This document shows positions 1 through 5,905 of a DNA stretch of 12,263 bases, piece after piece. The notes below the pieces were generated by a model. The model was not told where the DNA came from, made no database searches, and saw only the letters and a list, made by a program, of their open reading frames with translations. Positions within the stretch are counted from its first letter, which is position 1; the number at the start of each line of letters is the position of its first letter. Both the position numbers and the translations under genes were made by a program. The stretch is taken from positions 1 through 12,263 of the forward strand of contig CACZTE010000019.1 of the NCBI GenBank assembly GCA_902784045.1, read 5' to 3'. This DNA is from an uncultured Eubacterium sp. Its GTDB lineage: Bacteria; Bacillota; Clostridia; Eubacteriales; Eubacteriaceae.

Positions 1-50
1 CATAACAGTTGAATCTGCTCCCGTTTTTTATCTGAATTCTGTGTCATCAT
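1..50 (-). CDS. 5' end of an unidentified gene, truncated by the window edge
   Basis: Sixteen codons are visible, reading M-M-T-Q-N-S-D-K-K-R-E-Q-I-Q-L-L before the window ends. An AAGGCGG ribosome binding site (complement of 61-67) lies 10 nt before the first ATG at 50; the second ATG at 47 is an alternative start. A TATAAT box lies about 30 nt upstream. The visible N-terminus is polar and lysine-rich, with no signal peptide. The family cannot be recognised from so few residues. It runs in the same direction as the cyclo-ligase gene, but is separated from it by two hairpins and carries its own promoter, so it is probably a separate transcript. Confidence 0.55.
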   Translation of the reverse strand, partial: MMTQNSDKKREQIQLL

Positions 51-82
51 TTGATAAATACCGCCTTATATTTGATATCTTT

Positions 83-91
83 ATTATACCA
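83..91 (-). promoter_or_regulatory. Extended -10 promoter for the left-edge gene
   Basis: The minus strand reads TGG-TATAAT, a perfect -10 hexamer with an upstream TGn extension. No good -35 hexamer sits 16-18 bp upstream, which extended -10 promoters can tolerate. The predicted transcript would start near 76 and carry a short AT-rich leader with the AAGGCGG ribosome binding site. Confidence 0.5.
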
Positions 92-120
92 TTTTTTGTC
101 TTTTTATTCTTTAAATAACA

Positions 121-148
121 AAAGCCCAGAGCTTTTGCCCTGGACTTT
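121..148 (-). terminator. Intrinsic terminator after the cyclo-ligase gene
   Basis: On the minus strand the two 12-nt arms (121-132 and 137-148) pair along their whole length with two G-U wobbles around an AAAA loop, followed by TGTTATTT. On the plus strand the same wobbles become A-C mismatches, so the structure belongs to the minus strand. It lies 75 nt after the cyclo-ligase stop. Confidence 0.6.
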
Positions 149-160
149 GTCTACACTCTG

Positions 161-192
161 AGAGAATCGCGGTTGCGATTCTCTTTTTCTTC
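161..192 (+). terminator. Terminator-shaped hairpin oriented on the plus strand
   Basis: A perfect 10-bp stem AGAGAATCGC/GCGATTCTCT closes a GGTT loop and is followed on the plus strand by a T-rich tail (TTTTCTTCTT). On the minus strand the tail is CAGAGTG, not U-rich. No plus-strand gene is visible upstream, so it may stop antisense transcription, or serve the cyclo-ligase mRNA merely as a 3' stabilising hairpin. Confidence 0.5.
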
Positions 193-222
193 TTGATTTA
201 TTCACGAAAGCACTACGAAAAT

Positions 223-783
223 TTAGATGGTAAACACCCGATTTTCAGTGATGATCCAGTCGACCTTTTGATCAAAATGATCCGTCGGTAACTCTTCATA
301 GATGAGCGCTTCCCTCGTCAAACTCGCGCTGATCATATGACCGCCGTATTTTTTCAGGAAGCGGTCATAAAAGCCTCCGCCGTAACCGAGACGTCCCCCT
401 TGTTCCGTAAAAGCCATTCCCGGCACAAGCACCAGATCGATATCTTCAATATGTTCGCAAACGGGACAGGTCGCTTTGGGAATGAGAATTCCGTAATGAT
501 TAACCACCATGTCATCAGGATAAGCCCTGACCTGAGTGGGAATGAGTTCTTTTGTAAAGATGTCGCAGGTTGGCAAATAGACAGTTTTCCCGTTTTCAAG
601 CGCGTGATTGATAATGCGGGACGTGCCGATTTCCGTATTAAAGCTCTGCGTCAGCATCACAGTCTTAGCGTTTTGATATCCGTACCAATTGATGAATTGA
701 TCGGCAACTTTTTCATTTTCGGCCACAGAATATATATGACGCTGTGTGGCCAGGACTCTTTTTCTGAGTTCTTCTTTTTTCAA
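223..783 (-). CDS. fau: 5-formyltetrahydrofolate cyclo-ligase (5,10-methenyl-THF synthetase)
   Basis: The 186-residue product matches the usual size of this cytosolic enzyme, which uses ATP to convert 5-formyl-THF to 5,10-methenyl-THF and so recycles folinate into the one-carbon pool. Family signatures visible are the lysine-rich N-terminus (KKEELRKRV, residues 2-10), the ATP-binding segment at 119-143 with RLGYGGGFYDRFL, and the C-terminal LPTDHFDQKVDWIITE at 165-180. The TTG at 783 is chosen as start because a GGAGG at 789-793 sits 5 nt upstream and the family's conserved N-terminus begins exactly there. The reading frame stays open upstream to an ATG at 963, but that segment crosses the promoter region and the end of the yolD-like gene. 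It has its own candidate promoter, so it need not be co-transcribed with the polymerase operon. Confidence 0.93.
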   Translation of the reverse strand: MKKEELRKRVLATQRHIYSVAENEKVADQFINWYGYQNAKTVMLTQSFNTEIGTSRIINHALENGKTVYLPTCDIFTKELIPTQVRAYPDDMVVNHYGILIPKATCPVCEHIEDIDLVLVPGMAFTEQGGRLGYGGGFYDRFLKKYGGHMISASLTREALIYEELPTDHFDQKVDWIITENRVFTI

Positions 784-801
784 TGTAACCTCCGCAGATT
801 T

Positions 802-818
802 TTTCTCAAAACGAGAAA
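802..818 (-). other. Small hairpin in the cyclo-ligase leader
   Basis: Minus-strand TTTCTC-GTTTT-GAGAAA forms a 6-bp stem with a 5-nt loop, ending 8 nt before the GGAGG ribosome binding site. It could tune translation, but the stem is weak and nothing else supports a role. Confidence 0.3.
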
Positions 819-852
819 CCCCCTCTATCTTGGCATAACTCTCGTCTTGAGC

Positions 853-907
853 GATGCATGTAATGCATCTCGCACAATTATTATCGCATAAATGCCAAAA
901 AAGTCCA
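853..907 (-). promoter_or_regulatory. Candidate promoter and operator of the cyclo-ligase gene
   Basis: Minus-strand elements are TGGACT (902-907, four of six to the -35 consensus), a 16-bp spacer, and TGC-GATAAT (-10 at 880-885, with the TGn extension). Transcription would start near 873. Just downstream is a perfect 17-bp palindrome, GATGCAT-TAC-ATGCATC (853-869), at about +5 to +21, where a bound repressor would block initiation. The promoter is supported by its motifs; the operator role is inference. Confidence 0.5.
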
Positions 908-918
908 TAGTTTGAAGC

Positions 919-936
919 AAAAAAATATCTTTTTTT
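919..936 (-). terminator. Weak A/T-only hairpin overlapping the yolD-like stop codon
   Basis: The minus strand reads A7-GATA-T7, a 7-bp stem made only of A-T pairs with the T-run as its own tail. It is the only terminator-like structure between the yolD-like gene and the cyclo-ligase promoter. Without any G-C pair it would be inefficient, so read-through into the cyclo-ligase gene is plausible. Confidence 0.25.
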
Positions 937-1285
937 AAATAATCGAATCCGATTGTTTTTCAATCGTTAAACTGTAAATATCGCTGATGGGTATTGTGAT
1001 TCCCGCGACGATAAATAAACGCCTATCCGCGTCGATATTCAAAACGCGACCGGTCATGCGCACATATTCGGTTCCACGGTAATAGACCACAGAGACCTGA
1101 TCCATCGGTTTTAATTCATCCAGTTTAGCCTCGATAATCTCCGCCTGATCTTCGGCGAGCTCCGCTTTGGGGACAATCGTTTTTTCCTTTTCGATAAGCG
1201 CTTCCCGAAATCCTTTCAAAGCAGAAAAAGGCATGAATTGTTTGGCTCGTTCCGATATGGGCATTTTCGCGCGTTTAGTCGCCAC
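935..1285 (-). CDS. YolD-like family protein
   Basis: A 116-residue protein with the YolD-family core near the N-terminus (RAKMPISERAKQFMPFSAL, from about residue 5), a charged helical middle, and a C-terminal beta-rich part that includes RVLNIDADRRLFIVAGITI. In Bacillus such proteins (YolD, YqjX) are encoded beside the Y-family polymerases UvrX and YqjW, and a partner or regulatory role has been inferred; the molecular function is not settled. The GTG at 1285 is chosen as start: a GGAGG (1294-1298) lies 8 nt upstream and the family's N-terminus begins there. The frame is open further upstream, but only within the polymerase gene. Its first 11 bp overlap the polymerase 3' end, so translation is probably coupled. 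Confidence 0.85.
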   Translation of the reverse strand: MATKRAKMPISERAKQFMPFSALKGFREALIEKEKTIVPKAELAEDQAEIIEAKLDELKPMDQVSVVYYRGTEYVRMTGRVLNIDADRRLFIVAGITIPISDIYSLTIEKQSDSII

Positions 1286-2582
1286 TGCGATGACCTCCGA
1301 TCTGAGCGTTGCGCTCGATGGTGGTTCCCGCGGCATCAAGGTTAGTGCCTTTGAGCACCGCGTTTTTGCCGAAGCGTTTACGAAGGGAAACCGTCACTTG
1401 CGAAAGCTTACGGTCGCGCTCTTCCTCCGCGGGATCAATGAAGAAATTATATTGCTCAGCTGCGGTATCTGTCAAATGTCCGAAGCCGATACTCACACGG
1501 CGAATCGGAGCGTTTTTTTTCACATTTTTGTGATAAAGAGTGAGCAGAGCCTCGCGCAACGTTCTGACGGCACAGGTATATACAGGCAGCTTCTCACTGA
1601 CATGAAGAGAAGGAACGCCCGCGCTTCGGGAATATCCGACATGAAGACTGATATGGTCGGTGTACATCGCAATATCGACAAGCTCCAGCGTGAGCAATTC
1701 GCACATTTCAGTCAAAATGATTTCTCCCTCGCGATAATCATAATCTCTCGGAAGCACCTGCCCACTGGTAATGGAAGTCTCCTTCGGTCTGTAGTTTTGA
1801 ATGTCGGCCAAAGTGACCGGCTCTCTCCCCCAGGCGTGATCAATGAGTAGCTCAGCGTCAATTCCGAATTCACGGTATAAAATATCTTCATCAGTTCCGG
1901 CAATTTCCCGCATGGTATATATACCAAGACGATTAAGCCTACGCTGGGTGCCTTTGCCGATACGCCAAAAATCCGTCAGCGGCGTGTGATCCCAAAGTGT
2001 TCGCCGGTAGATCTCTTCATCCAAGTATCCGATGCGATCCGGTGAATGTTTCGCAGTGATGTCCAGCGCGATTTTGGTCAGATAGAGATTGGTACCGACA
2101 CCGCAGGATGAGGTTATTCCCGTCCGCTCATACACAGCGCGCATCATACTCCTTCCCAATTCAACGGCGCTCATGCCATACATGGATAAATAATCCGTCA
2201 CATCCATAAACATTTCATCAATCGAATAGGGATAAATGTCTTCTTTCGCCAAAAATTCCAAATAGACCGAATAGATTTCGGCAGAATAATCAATATAGAG
2301 CCGCATTCGAGGCGGTGCCATAATGTAGTCAATATTTTTGGGAATTTCAAACACGCGGCAGCGGTTCGGCACGCCAAGGGCTTTCATCGCCGGTGTTACC
2401 GCTAGACAAATGGTTTTATCAGTCCGTTCAGGATCCGCCACAACCAGATTGGTCGTGAAGGGATCAAGACCGCGCTCGGCACACTCCACCGAAGCGTAAA
2501 AGGATTTTAAATCGATGCAGAGATAAACACGGTCTTTTTTTTGATAATTGTGAATCGGCTGACGTTCTTTTTCTCTTTGCAT
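1275..2582 (-). CDS. Y-family translesion DNA polymerase (UvrX/YqjW/DinB-like)
   Basis: A 435-residue lesion-bypass polymerase. The first catalytic aspartate is D24 in CIDLKSFYASVE, with Y29 at the steric-gate position that excludes ribonucleotides. The second catalytic block is YSIDEMFMDVTDY, with the S120-I121-D122-E123 motif. The thumb helix-hairpin-helix region (around FWRIGKGTQRRLNRLGIYTM) and a C-terminal little-finger domain follow. The pairing with an adjacent YolD-like gene is typical of the UvrX/YqjW branch rather than stand-alone DinB. The ATG at 2582 abuts the MATE stop codon, with GGAG 9 nt upstream lying inside the MATE coding sequence. Residues 1-17 form a charged extension before the palm. 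No sequence resembling a Gram-positive LexA box was noticed at the operon promoter, so SOS control is not evident. Confidence 0.92.
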   Translation of the reverse strand: MQREKERQPIHNYQKKDRVYLCIDLKSFYASVECAERGLDPFTTNLVVADPERTDKTICLAVTPAMKALGVPNRCRVFEIPKNIDYIMAPPRMRLYIDYSAEIYSVYLEFLAKEDIYPYSIDEMFMDVTDYLSMYGMSAVELGRSMMRAVYERTGITSSCGVGTNLYLTKIALDITAKHSPDRIGYLDEEIYRRTLWDHTPLTDFWRIGKGTQRRLNRLGIYTMREIAGTDEDILYREFGIDAELLIDHAWGREPVTLADIQNYRPKETSITSGQVLPRDYDYREGEIILTEMCELLTLELVDIAMYTDHISLHVGYSRSAGVPSLHVSEKLPVYTCAVRTLREALLTLYHKNVKKNAPIRRVSIGFGHLTDTAAEQYNFFIDPAEEERDRKLSQVTVSLRKRFGKNAVLKGTNLDAAGTTIERNAQIGGHRSGD

Positions 2583-3929
2583 TTAACTACGCTCCGTTAT
2601 ATTATTTTGTTGTCGCCTCAAATAGATATAGAACACAATCGCGACAGACGACGCAAAAGCCGATCCTGCCGGCGATGCAATTCCCATGGGCCACAACACA
2701 TCCGGAAACCAAAGGGATGTGAGATACGCGATAGGCACGCGAACCAGAATCATGGAAAGCACATTATAAACAAAAGAATAATAGGCCTTTCCGTAAGCGC
2801 TGAAATAACCGCTGAAGCTGAAATGAATGCCCGCAAAGAACGTGTCCCATACATAGACACGAAAATACCCCGTCCCTAAAGCGATAACAAGGCTATCGGT
2901 TGTAAAAAGCGCGACGGTTCTCTCCCCGAGAAATTGAAAGATAACCGAGAAAAACAAACCGATAGCGCAGGTCCATCCCATTGCCGTAAACAACACCTGC
3001 CGCGCCCGCTCATCTTTTCCTGCGCCAATATTCTGCGCCGCCATCGCGGAGATAGCGGATGTTGCCGTAGAGGGTACAAGGAAAAGAAAAGTAATTATTT
3101 TTTCCGTGATGCCCACCGCCGCTGCCATACTCACACCACGGGTGTTGGCAATAATCGTAATGATGATAAAGGATATTTGAATAAAGCCATCCTGAAGACT
3201 GATGGGTACACCGATTTTTAAGATATCGCCAAGAACATGACGCTTAAATTTAAATTGATCTTTGGTCAAAACGCCTGCCGGTTTTTTTCTCAAAAAGAAA
3301 AAAGCGGTAATGAGCACCGATATCCCTTGAGCTCCCACGGTTCCCAAAGCCGCGCCTGCTGCTCCCATGCCAAGACCGCCAATCAAAACCACGTCGAGAA
3401 TGATGTTTGACACACAGGCAATTCCGGCGAAATACAGCGGACTTTTGGCATCACCGAGGCCGCGGTACACAGCGGCAAACACATTATACAAGACGATAAA
3501 AGGCAATCCCACAAAGCAAATCCGCAGATAGCTCGCCGTGGCGGAGACGGATTCGGACGGCACCGATAAAAGACCGATGACCGGCCATGTCAAGCAAAGC
3601 AACGCCACTGTTGTCAAGACGGAAAACGCCGTAAAAAAAGTCATTCCCGAACCGATGCAGTTTCGCACTTTTTCAAGGTTATCCTCACCGATGCTTCTAG
3701 CGATTGTCACCGTCATTCCCACGGTGAGCCCGACAATCATGACTGTGATCATATGCATGACCTGAGAGCCCGCGGAAACCGCCGTGATGGTGTCGGCGCC
3801 GTTAAAACGCCCGACAATCATCATATCAGCCAGGCCGTAAAGTGTCTGCAAAAGATAGGCAAATAAAAAAGGAACCGAAAAATGAAACAGTGTTTTTGAC
3901 ACATTGCCTTCGGTCAGTGAATTTGACAA
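2583..3929 (-). CDS. MATE family efflux transporter
   Basis: A 448-residue integral membrane protein with the twelve-helix, two-lobe layout of multidrug and toxin extrusion transporters, which export cationic drugs or metabolites using Na+ or H+ gradients. The first lobe carries the family signature MMIVGRFNGADTITAVSAGS; a glycine-rich central segment (GGLGMGAAGAALGTVGAQG) precedes the second lobe. The substrate cannot be read from the sequence. The TTG at 3929 is chosen as start: a GGGGAGG ribosome binding site (3936-3942) lies 6 nt upstream and the conserved N-terminus (LTEGNVSKTLFHFSVP) follows. An in-frame ATG at 3986 lacks comparable support. It is the first gene of the run leading into the polymerase and YolD-like genes, with a strong promoter about 90 nt upstream. 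Confidence 0.93.
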   Translation of the reverse strand: MSNSLTEGNVSKTLFHFSVPFLFAYLLQTLYGLADMMIVGRFNGADTITAVSAGSQVMHMITVMIVGLTVGMTVTIARSIGEDNLEKVRNCIGSGMTFFTAFSVLTTVALLCLTWPVIGLLSVPSESVSATASYLRICFVGLPFIVLYNVFAAVYRGLGDAKSPLYFAGIACVSNIILDVVLIGGLGMGAAGAALGTVGAQGISVLITAFFFLRKKPAGVLTKDQFKFKRHVLGDILKIGVPISLQDGFIQISFIIITIIANTRGVSMAAAVGITEKIITFLFLVPSTATSAISAMAAQNIGAGKDERARQVLFTAMGWTCAIGLFFSVIFQFLGERTVALFTTDSLVIALGTGYFRVYVWDTFFAGIHFSFSGYFSAYGKAYYSFVYNVLSMILVRVPIAYLTSLWFPDVLWPMGIASPAGSAFASSVAIVFYIYLRRQQNNITERS

Positions 3930-4024
3930 TTGAATCCTCCCCGGCAAATCACGTTGCATGCTTGTTGATATCAGCATGGCTGTCAATTATTAAAAGACAT
4001 CGTTTTGAGAGCTATCCTATCATC

Positions 4025-4053
4025 ATTATTGTCATTTGCACTTCGTTTGTCAA
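4025..4053 (-). promoter_or_regulatory. Strong sigma-A-type promoter of the MATE-polymerase-yolD operon
   Basis: On the minus strand a consensus TTGACA (4048-4053) is followed by a 17-bp spacer and AATAAT (4025-4030, five of six). Transcription should start near 4018, leaving a leader of about 90 nt before the TTG start. This is the best vegetative promoter in the window. Confidence 0.75.
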
Positions 4054-4060
4054 ATGATTT

Positions 4061-4078
4061 TTCGAGGTCTGTCTCGAA
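4061..4078 (-). repeat. Inverted repeat just upstream of the MATE operon -35 box
   Basis: TTCGAG-GTCTGT-CTCGAA is a perfect 6-bp inverted repeat with a 6-nt centre, ending 7 bp upstream of the -35 hexamer. The position suits a regulator site. It does not match the Gram-positive LexA box. Its role is unknown. Confidence 0.4.
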
Positions 4079-4133
4079 GGCCATCGGCTATCGGATTTCT
4101 TTCGATGTTAAGATTAGCTTTTCCCCTATTGAA

Positions 4134-4168
4134 AAGCCGGAAAATCACTGTTTCGTGTTTTCCGGCTT
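4134..4168 (-). terminator. Perfect hairpin, probable terminator for the thioredoxin-like lipoprotein
   Basis: AAGCCGGAAAA (4134-4144) pairs perfectly with TTTTCCGGCTT (4158-4168), and CAC/GTG extend the stem inside past a one-base bulge. On the minus strand it is followed by TTC, and the last three bases of the arm add to the U-run, so it suits transcription coming from the lipoprotein gene about 200 nt upstream. No better hairpin lies nearer that stop codon. Confidence 0.55.
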
Positions 4169-4220
4169 AAGTGAGCGTCCAAATCTATGATTTTAAGTGA
4201 TCGTCTGAATTTCTAATTCA
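4169..4220. repeat. Degenerate 26-bp tandem repeat, two units
   Basis: Units 4169-4194 and 4195-4220 both begin AAGTGA-n-CGTC and match at 18 of 26 positions. They abut the terminator hairpin on the left and a second repeat family on the right. There is no coding capacity of note. Origin unknown: decayed duplication or a small intergenic repeat. Confidence 0.45.
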
Positions 4221-4305
4221 ACAACGCGAACTTATCTAATGAAATGGGTGCAAGCTAACGTGAACTTATCGAGCGAAGTGGGTGGATTTGTTTCGTTGTT
4301 TAATT
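4215..4305. repeat. Near-perfect inverted repeat enclosing a 28-bp direct repeat pair
   Basis: Inside, units 4223-4250 and 4257-4284 share AACG-n-GAACTTATC, then GAA-n-TGGGTG, with 5 mismatches in 28 and a 34-bp period. They are flanked by arms AATTCAACAACG (4215-4226) and CGTTGTTTAATT (4294-4305), which pair at 11 of 12 positions. The remaining bases up to the lipoprotein stop at 4368 hold only a 10-bp palindrome, GTCAATTGAC (4352-4361). No gene was found in 3930-4367. Confidence 0.5.
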
Positions 4306-4367
4306 CTTTTCAAATCGTTTTTTTGTGTGTCTGCTTCTCTCATTGGCCGTTGTCAATTGACTTGTGA

Positions 4368-4958
4368 TTATTTCAGGTGAGACTCAATCGCTTTTTGATA
4401 TTCTTCCACGCTATTAGCTCCATAAATCGGATCACCGACAATTTTTCCGTTTTGATCGACGCAAAAACTCAAAGGAAAGGCATTAACGTTGACTTGATTG
4501 TAAAAGTCATCACCAGCGACAATCACCGGAAAATCCGCCTTGCTTTCCGAAAGAATATCTTTTGCTTCTTTGATTTCTTCGTCTTCAGGATAATAGCCGC
4601 TCATTACATAGACCGACAGCACACCGGCGTTTTGATCTTTCAGCTTGGTATGAAGCTTTTCCAAATCAGGCATCTCATCAATGCAATACGGACAGCTCAC
4701 CGACCAGACATTCACAAAAGTCACTTTGTTTTTCGAAAAAACATCCTTCGCATTCACAGTCTTGCCATCGAGGTCTTTTCCGGTAAAATTAAGATTTTCC
4801 GATAAGAAGGTGGACGACGCACTGTATTCCTCCTCCATCTTATCCTCAACAATTTTTTGATTACTCGTAGTTTTGTTGATTCCGCAGGCCGAAAGAGAAA
4901 ACGCCGCCGCTGTCACACAAACCAAAGCTGCCGCGCGAATCCAATTTTTCTTTTCCAT
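4368..4958 (-). CDS. Thioredoxin-like lipoprotein (TlpA/ResA type)
   Basis: A 196-residue exported protein. Residues 4-24 form a lipoprotein signal peptide ending in the lipobox L22-S23-A24-C25, so the mature protein should be lipid-anchored on the outer face of the membrane. The thioredoxin fold follows: VTFVNVWSVSCPYCIDEMP carries the redox pair C89-P90-Y91-C92, and FPLSFCVDQNGKIVG carries the conserved cis-proline and the last strand. Proteins of this family reduce or isomerise extracytoplasmic disulfides, for example in cytochrome c maturation or peptide methionine sulfoxide repair. No such partner and no CcdA/DsbD-type electron donor is in the window, so the target is unknown. The ATG at 4958 is chosen because GAGGTG (4966-4971) lies 7 nt upstream; an in-frame ATG at 4973 overlaps that site. 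Confidence 0.88.
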   Translation of the reverse strand: MEKKNWIRAAALVCVTAAAFSLSACGINKTTSNQKIVEDKMEEEYSASSTFLSENLNFTGKDLDGKTVNAKDVFSKNKVTFVNVWSVSCPYCIDEMPDLEKLHTKLKDQNAGVLSVYVMSGYYPEDEEIKEAKDILSESKADFPVIVAGDDFYNQVNVNAFPLSFCVDQNGKIVGDPIYGANSVEEYQKAIESHLK

Positions 4959-5017
4959 TATTATGCACCTCATGTTTTATTTTTAAAGATGAAGCCGTGC
5001 TGAATTTCTTTTTCAAA

Positions 5018-5067
5018 ACGCCACGATGCTTTGGCGTCGTATCAAGAAGAAAAGCCTTCGCTTTTCT
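5018..5067 (-). promoter_or_regulatory. Two leader hairpins upstream of the thioredoxin-like lipoprotein
   Basis: On the minus strand AGAAAAGC-GAAG-GCTTTTCT (5048-5067) is followed by TCTTG, and ACGCCA-n8-TGGCGT (5018-5037) by TTTTG. Both look like short terminators placed 60-110 nt before the start codon. spoVG upstream already has its own terminator, so these may act as attenuators. A weak extended -10 (TGC-TACAAT, 5128-5133) with no -35 is the only promoter candidate seen for this gene. The rest of 4959-5258 holds no gene. Confidence 0.35.
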
Positions 5068-5203
5068 GCCAAGTCCATGCCATTTGAAATCAATGTTCGC
5101 CTTGACATCATCATTAAATTTATAATGATTGTAGCAGTGAGTCTTTTGAACTTTCTTAAATCTAAAGCGTTTTTAAGTAAAGATTCAGTTTATTAAATGG
5201 CAT

Positions 5204-5231
5204 AAAAAAAGAAGACTCAAAGCCTTCTTTT
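5204..5231 (-). terminator. Intrinsic terminator of spoVG
   Basis: On the minus strand AAAAGAAGGCT pairs with AGTCTTCTTTT (11 bp, one G-U) around a TTG loop and ends in an uninterrupted T-run. It lies 28 nt after the spoVG stop. The G-U pair would be a mismatch on the plus strand, which fixes the orientation. Confidence 0.85.
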
Positions 5232-5258
5232 GGATTATGTCAAAAAGTCACGGTGTTG

Positions 5259-5579
5259 TCATTTTTCTTCTTCGTAATCAACCGCCAAGTCAACGGCTTC
5301 CGCTGCTTCTTCCTGCTTTTGGAGTTCATAAGCTTCTTCATAGGCATCGAGAACCGCCGACTGCATCACATTTCGCATTTCCGATGTAATCGGATGGCAA
5401 ATGTCTTTAAATTCACCGTCAGGCGTTTTTCGGCTGGGCATCGCGATAAAACAACCGTTTTGTCCTTCGATAACCTTGATATCGTGAACAACAAAAACAT
5501 CGTCGAAGGTCACGGACACAATACCGCGCATTTTTCCTTCGGCGTACACTTTTCTTACTCGAACATCTGTGATTTTCAT
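5259..5579 (-). CDS. spoVG: Septation/regulatory protein SpoVG
   Basis: A 106-residue member of the SpoVG family of small site-specific nucleic-acid-binding proteins, which affect septation, sporulation timing or virulence gene expression in Bacillota. The conserved core is intact: MKITDVRVRKV at the start, FVVHDIKVIEGQNGCFIAMP, then SRKTPDGEFKDICHPI. The C-terminal tail from about residue 75 is acidic and variable, as usual. The ATG at 5579 has AAGGGGGA (complement of 5591-5598) 11 nt upstream. In many clostridia spoVG lies close to murC; here the potassium uptake cluster stands between them. It is transcribed alone, with its own promoter and terminator. Confidence 0.96.
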   Translation of the reverse strand: MKITDVRVRKVYAEGKMRGIVSVTFDDVFVVHDIKVIEGQNGCFIAMPSRKTPDGEFKDICHPITSEMRNVMQSAVLDAYEEAYELQKQEEAAEAVDLAVDYEEEK

Positions 5580-5636
5580 GACTTACGTCTTCCCCCTTGG
5601 AATGTTTCGAAAAAGCCTCATGGGCTATTTTGCTAT

Positions 5637-5665
5637 AGTTTAACATACTTTTTTAGGAATGGAAA
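5637..5665 (-). promoter_or_regulatory. Candidate spoVG promoter
   Basis: On the minus strand TTTCCA (5660-5665, four of six to -35) is followed by a 17-bp spacer and TGT-TAAACT (-10 at 5637-5642, with a TGn extension). No sigma-H pattern (AGGAnnT, then GAAT at the right spacing), which drives spoVG in Bacillus subtilis, was recognised in the region. A short AGCC/GGCT hairpin followed by TTTTT lies in the leader. Confidence 0.5.
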
Positions 5666-5766
5666 CACTTTCTAATGTATTTTTTGGTGATATGCGCTTT
5701 ATTATTCTAATAAATAATGTAACATATTGCATTTAAAAGACTTTACGCTTACAGTATATTTTATTT

Positions 5767-5785
5767 ATGATATCCTTATGATATC
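5767..5785 (+). repeat. Phased direct repeat ATGATATC, 11-bp period
   Basis: ATGATATC occurs at 5767-5774 and again at 5778-5785. Each copy includes the GATATC palindrome. The 11-bp period puts both copies on the same DNA face. It lies about 100 bp upstream of the potassium cluster's -10 box and may be half of a regulator site shared with the divergent spoVG gene. Confidence 0.45.
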
Positions 5786-5810
5786 TTAAATAAAAATTAA
5801 GGCAACCGCT

Positions 5811-5837
5811 ATAATATTAATACCGCATTAATATTAT
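5811..5837 (+). repeat. Perfect 27-bp palindrome in the spoVG / potassium-cluster divergent region
   Basis: ATAATATTAAT (5811-5821) and ATTAATATTAT (5827-5837) are exact inverted copies around ACCGC. The arms are pure A/T, so as RNA it would be weak, while as DNA it is a good dimer-binding site. It is centred about 60 bp upstream of the expected transcription start of the potassium cluster. Confidence 0.55.
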
Positions 5838-5845
5838 CTTTTTGA

Positions 5846-5876
5846 TATACCGTGTTTATACCGTTCATTTTATAAT
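5846..5876 (+). promoter_or_regulatory. Promoter of the potassium uptake cluster with phased TATACCGT repeats
   Basis: A perfect TATAAT -10 box (5871-5876) has no good -35 hexamer. In its place TATACCGT occurs twice, at 5846-5853 and 5857-5864, with an 11-bp period. This 7-8 bp repeat on an 11-bp step is the layout used by OmpR/PhoB-family response regulators, so an activator-dependent promoter is a reasonable inference. Transcription would start near 5883, only about 23 nt before the first gene. Confidence 0.5.
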
Positions 5877-5905
5877 GGATTCAAACACGGAGGGGTCATT
5901 CGATT

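Noticed and set aside
337..891. Long plus-strand open frame of 184 codons opposite the cyclo-ligase gene
   Set aside because: It is antisense to a clearly conserved enzyme, has no family resemblance and no suitable ribosome binding site.
223..963. Longer cyclo-ligase start at the ATG at 963 (60 extra residues)
   Set aside because: The extension crosses the candidate promoter and palindrome, overlaps the yolD-like stop, and lacks family similarity; the TTG at 783 has GGAGG 5 nt upstream.
1167..1850. Plus-strand open frame of 227 codons opposite the polymerase and YolD-like genes
   Set aside because: It is antisense to two recognised genes and its product matches no known family pattern.
4061..4078. 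Inverted repeat near the MATE operon promoter as a LexA box
   Set aside because: TTCGAG/CTCGAA does not fit the Gram-positive consensus GAAC-n4-GTTC; it is kept only as an inverted repeat of unknown role.
5102..5126. TTGACA and TATAAT on the plus strand
   Set aside because: Both hexamers are perfect, but the spacer is only 13 bp and no plus-strand gene or hairpin follows, so a working sigma-A promoter is unlikely.
5877..5905. c-di-AMP (ydaO-type) riboswitch before the potassium cluster
   Set aside because: Such riboswitches control ktrAB in some Bacillota, but the leader from the inferred start site is only about 23 nt, far too short, and no matching fold was seen further upstream.
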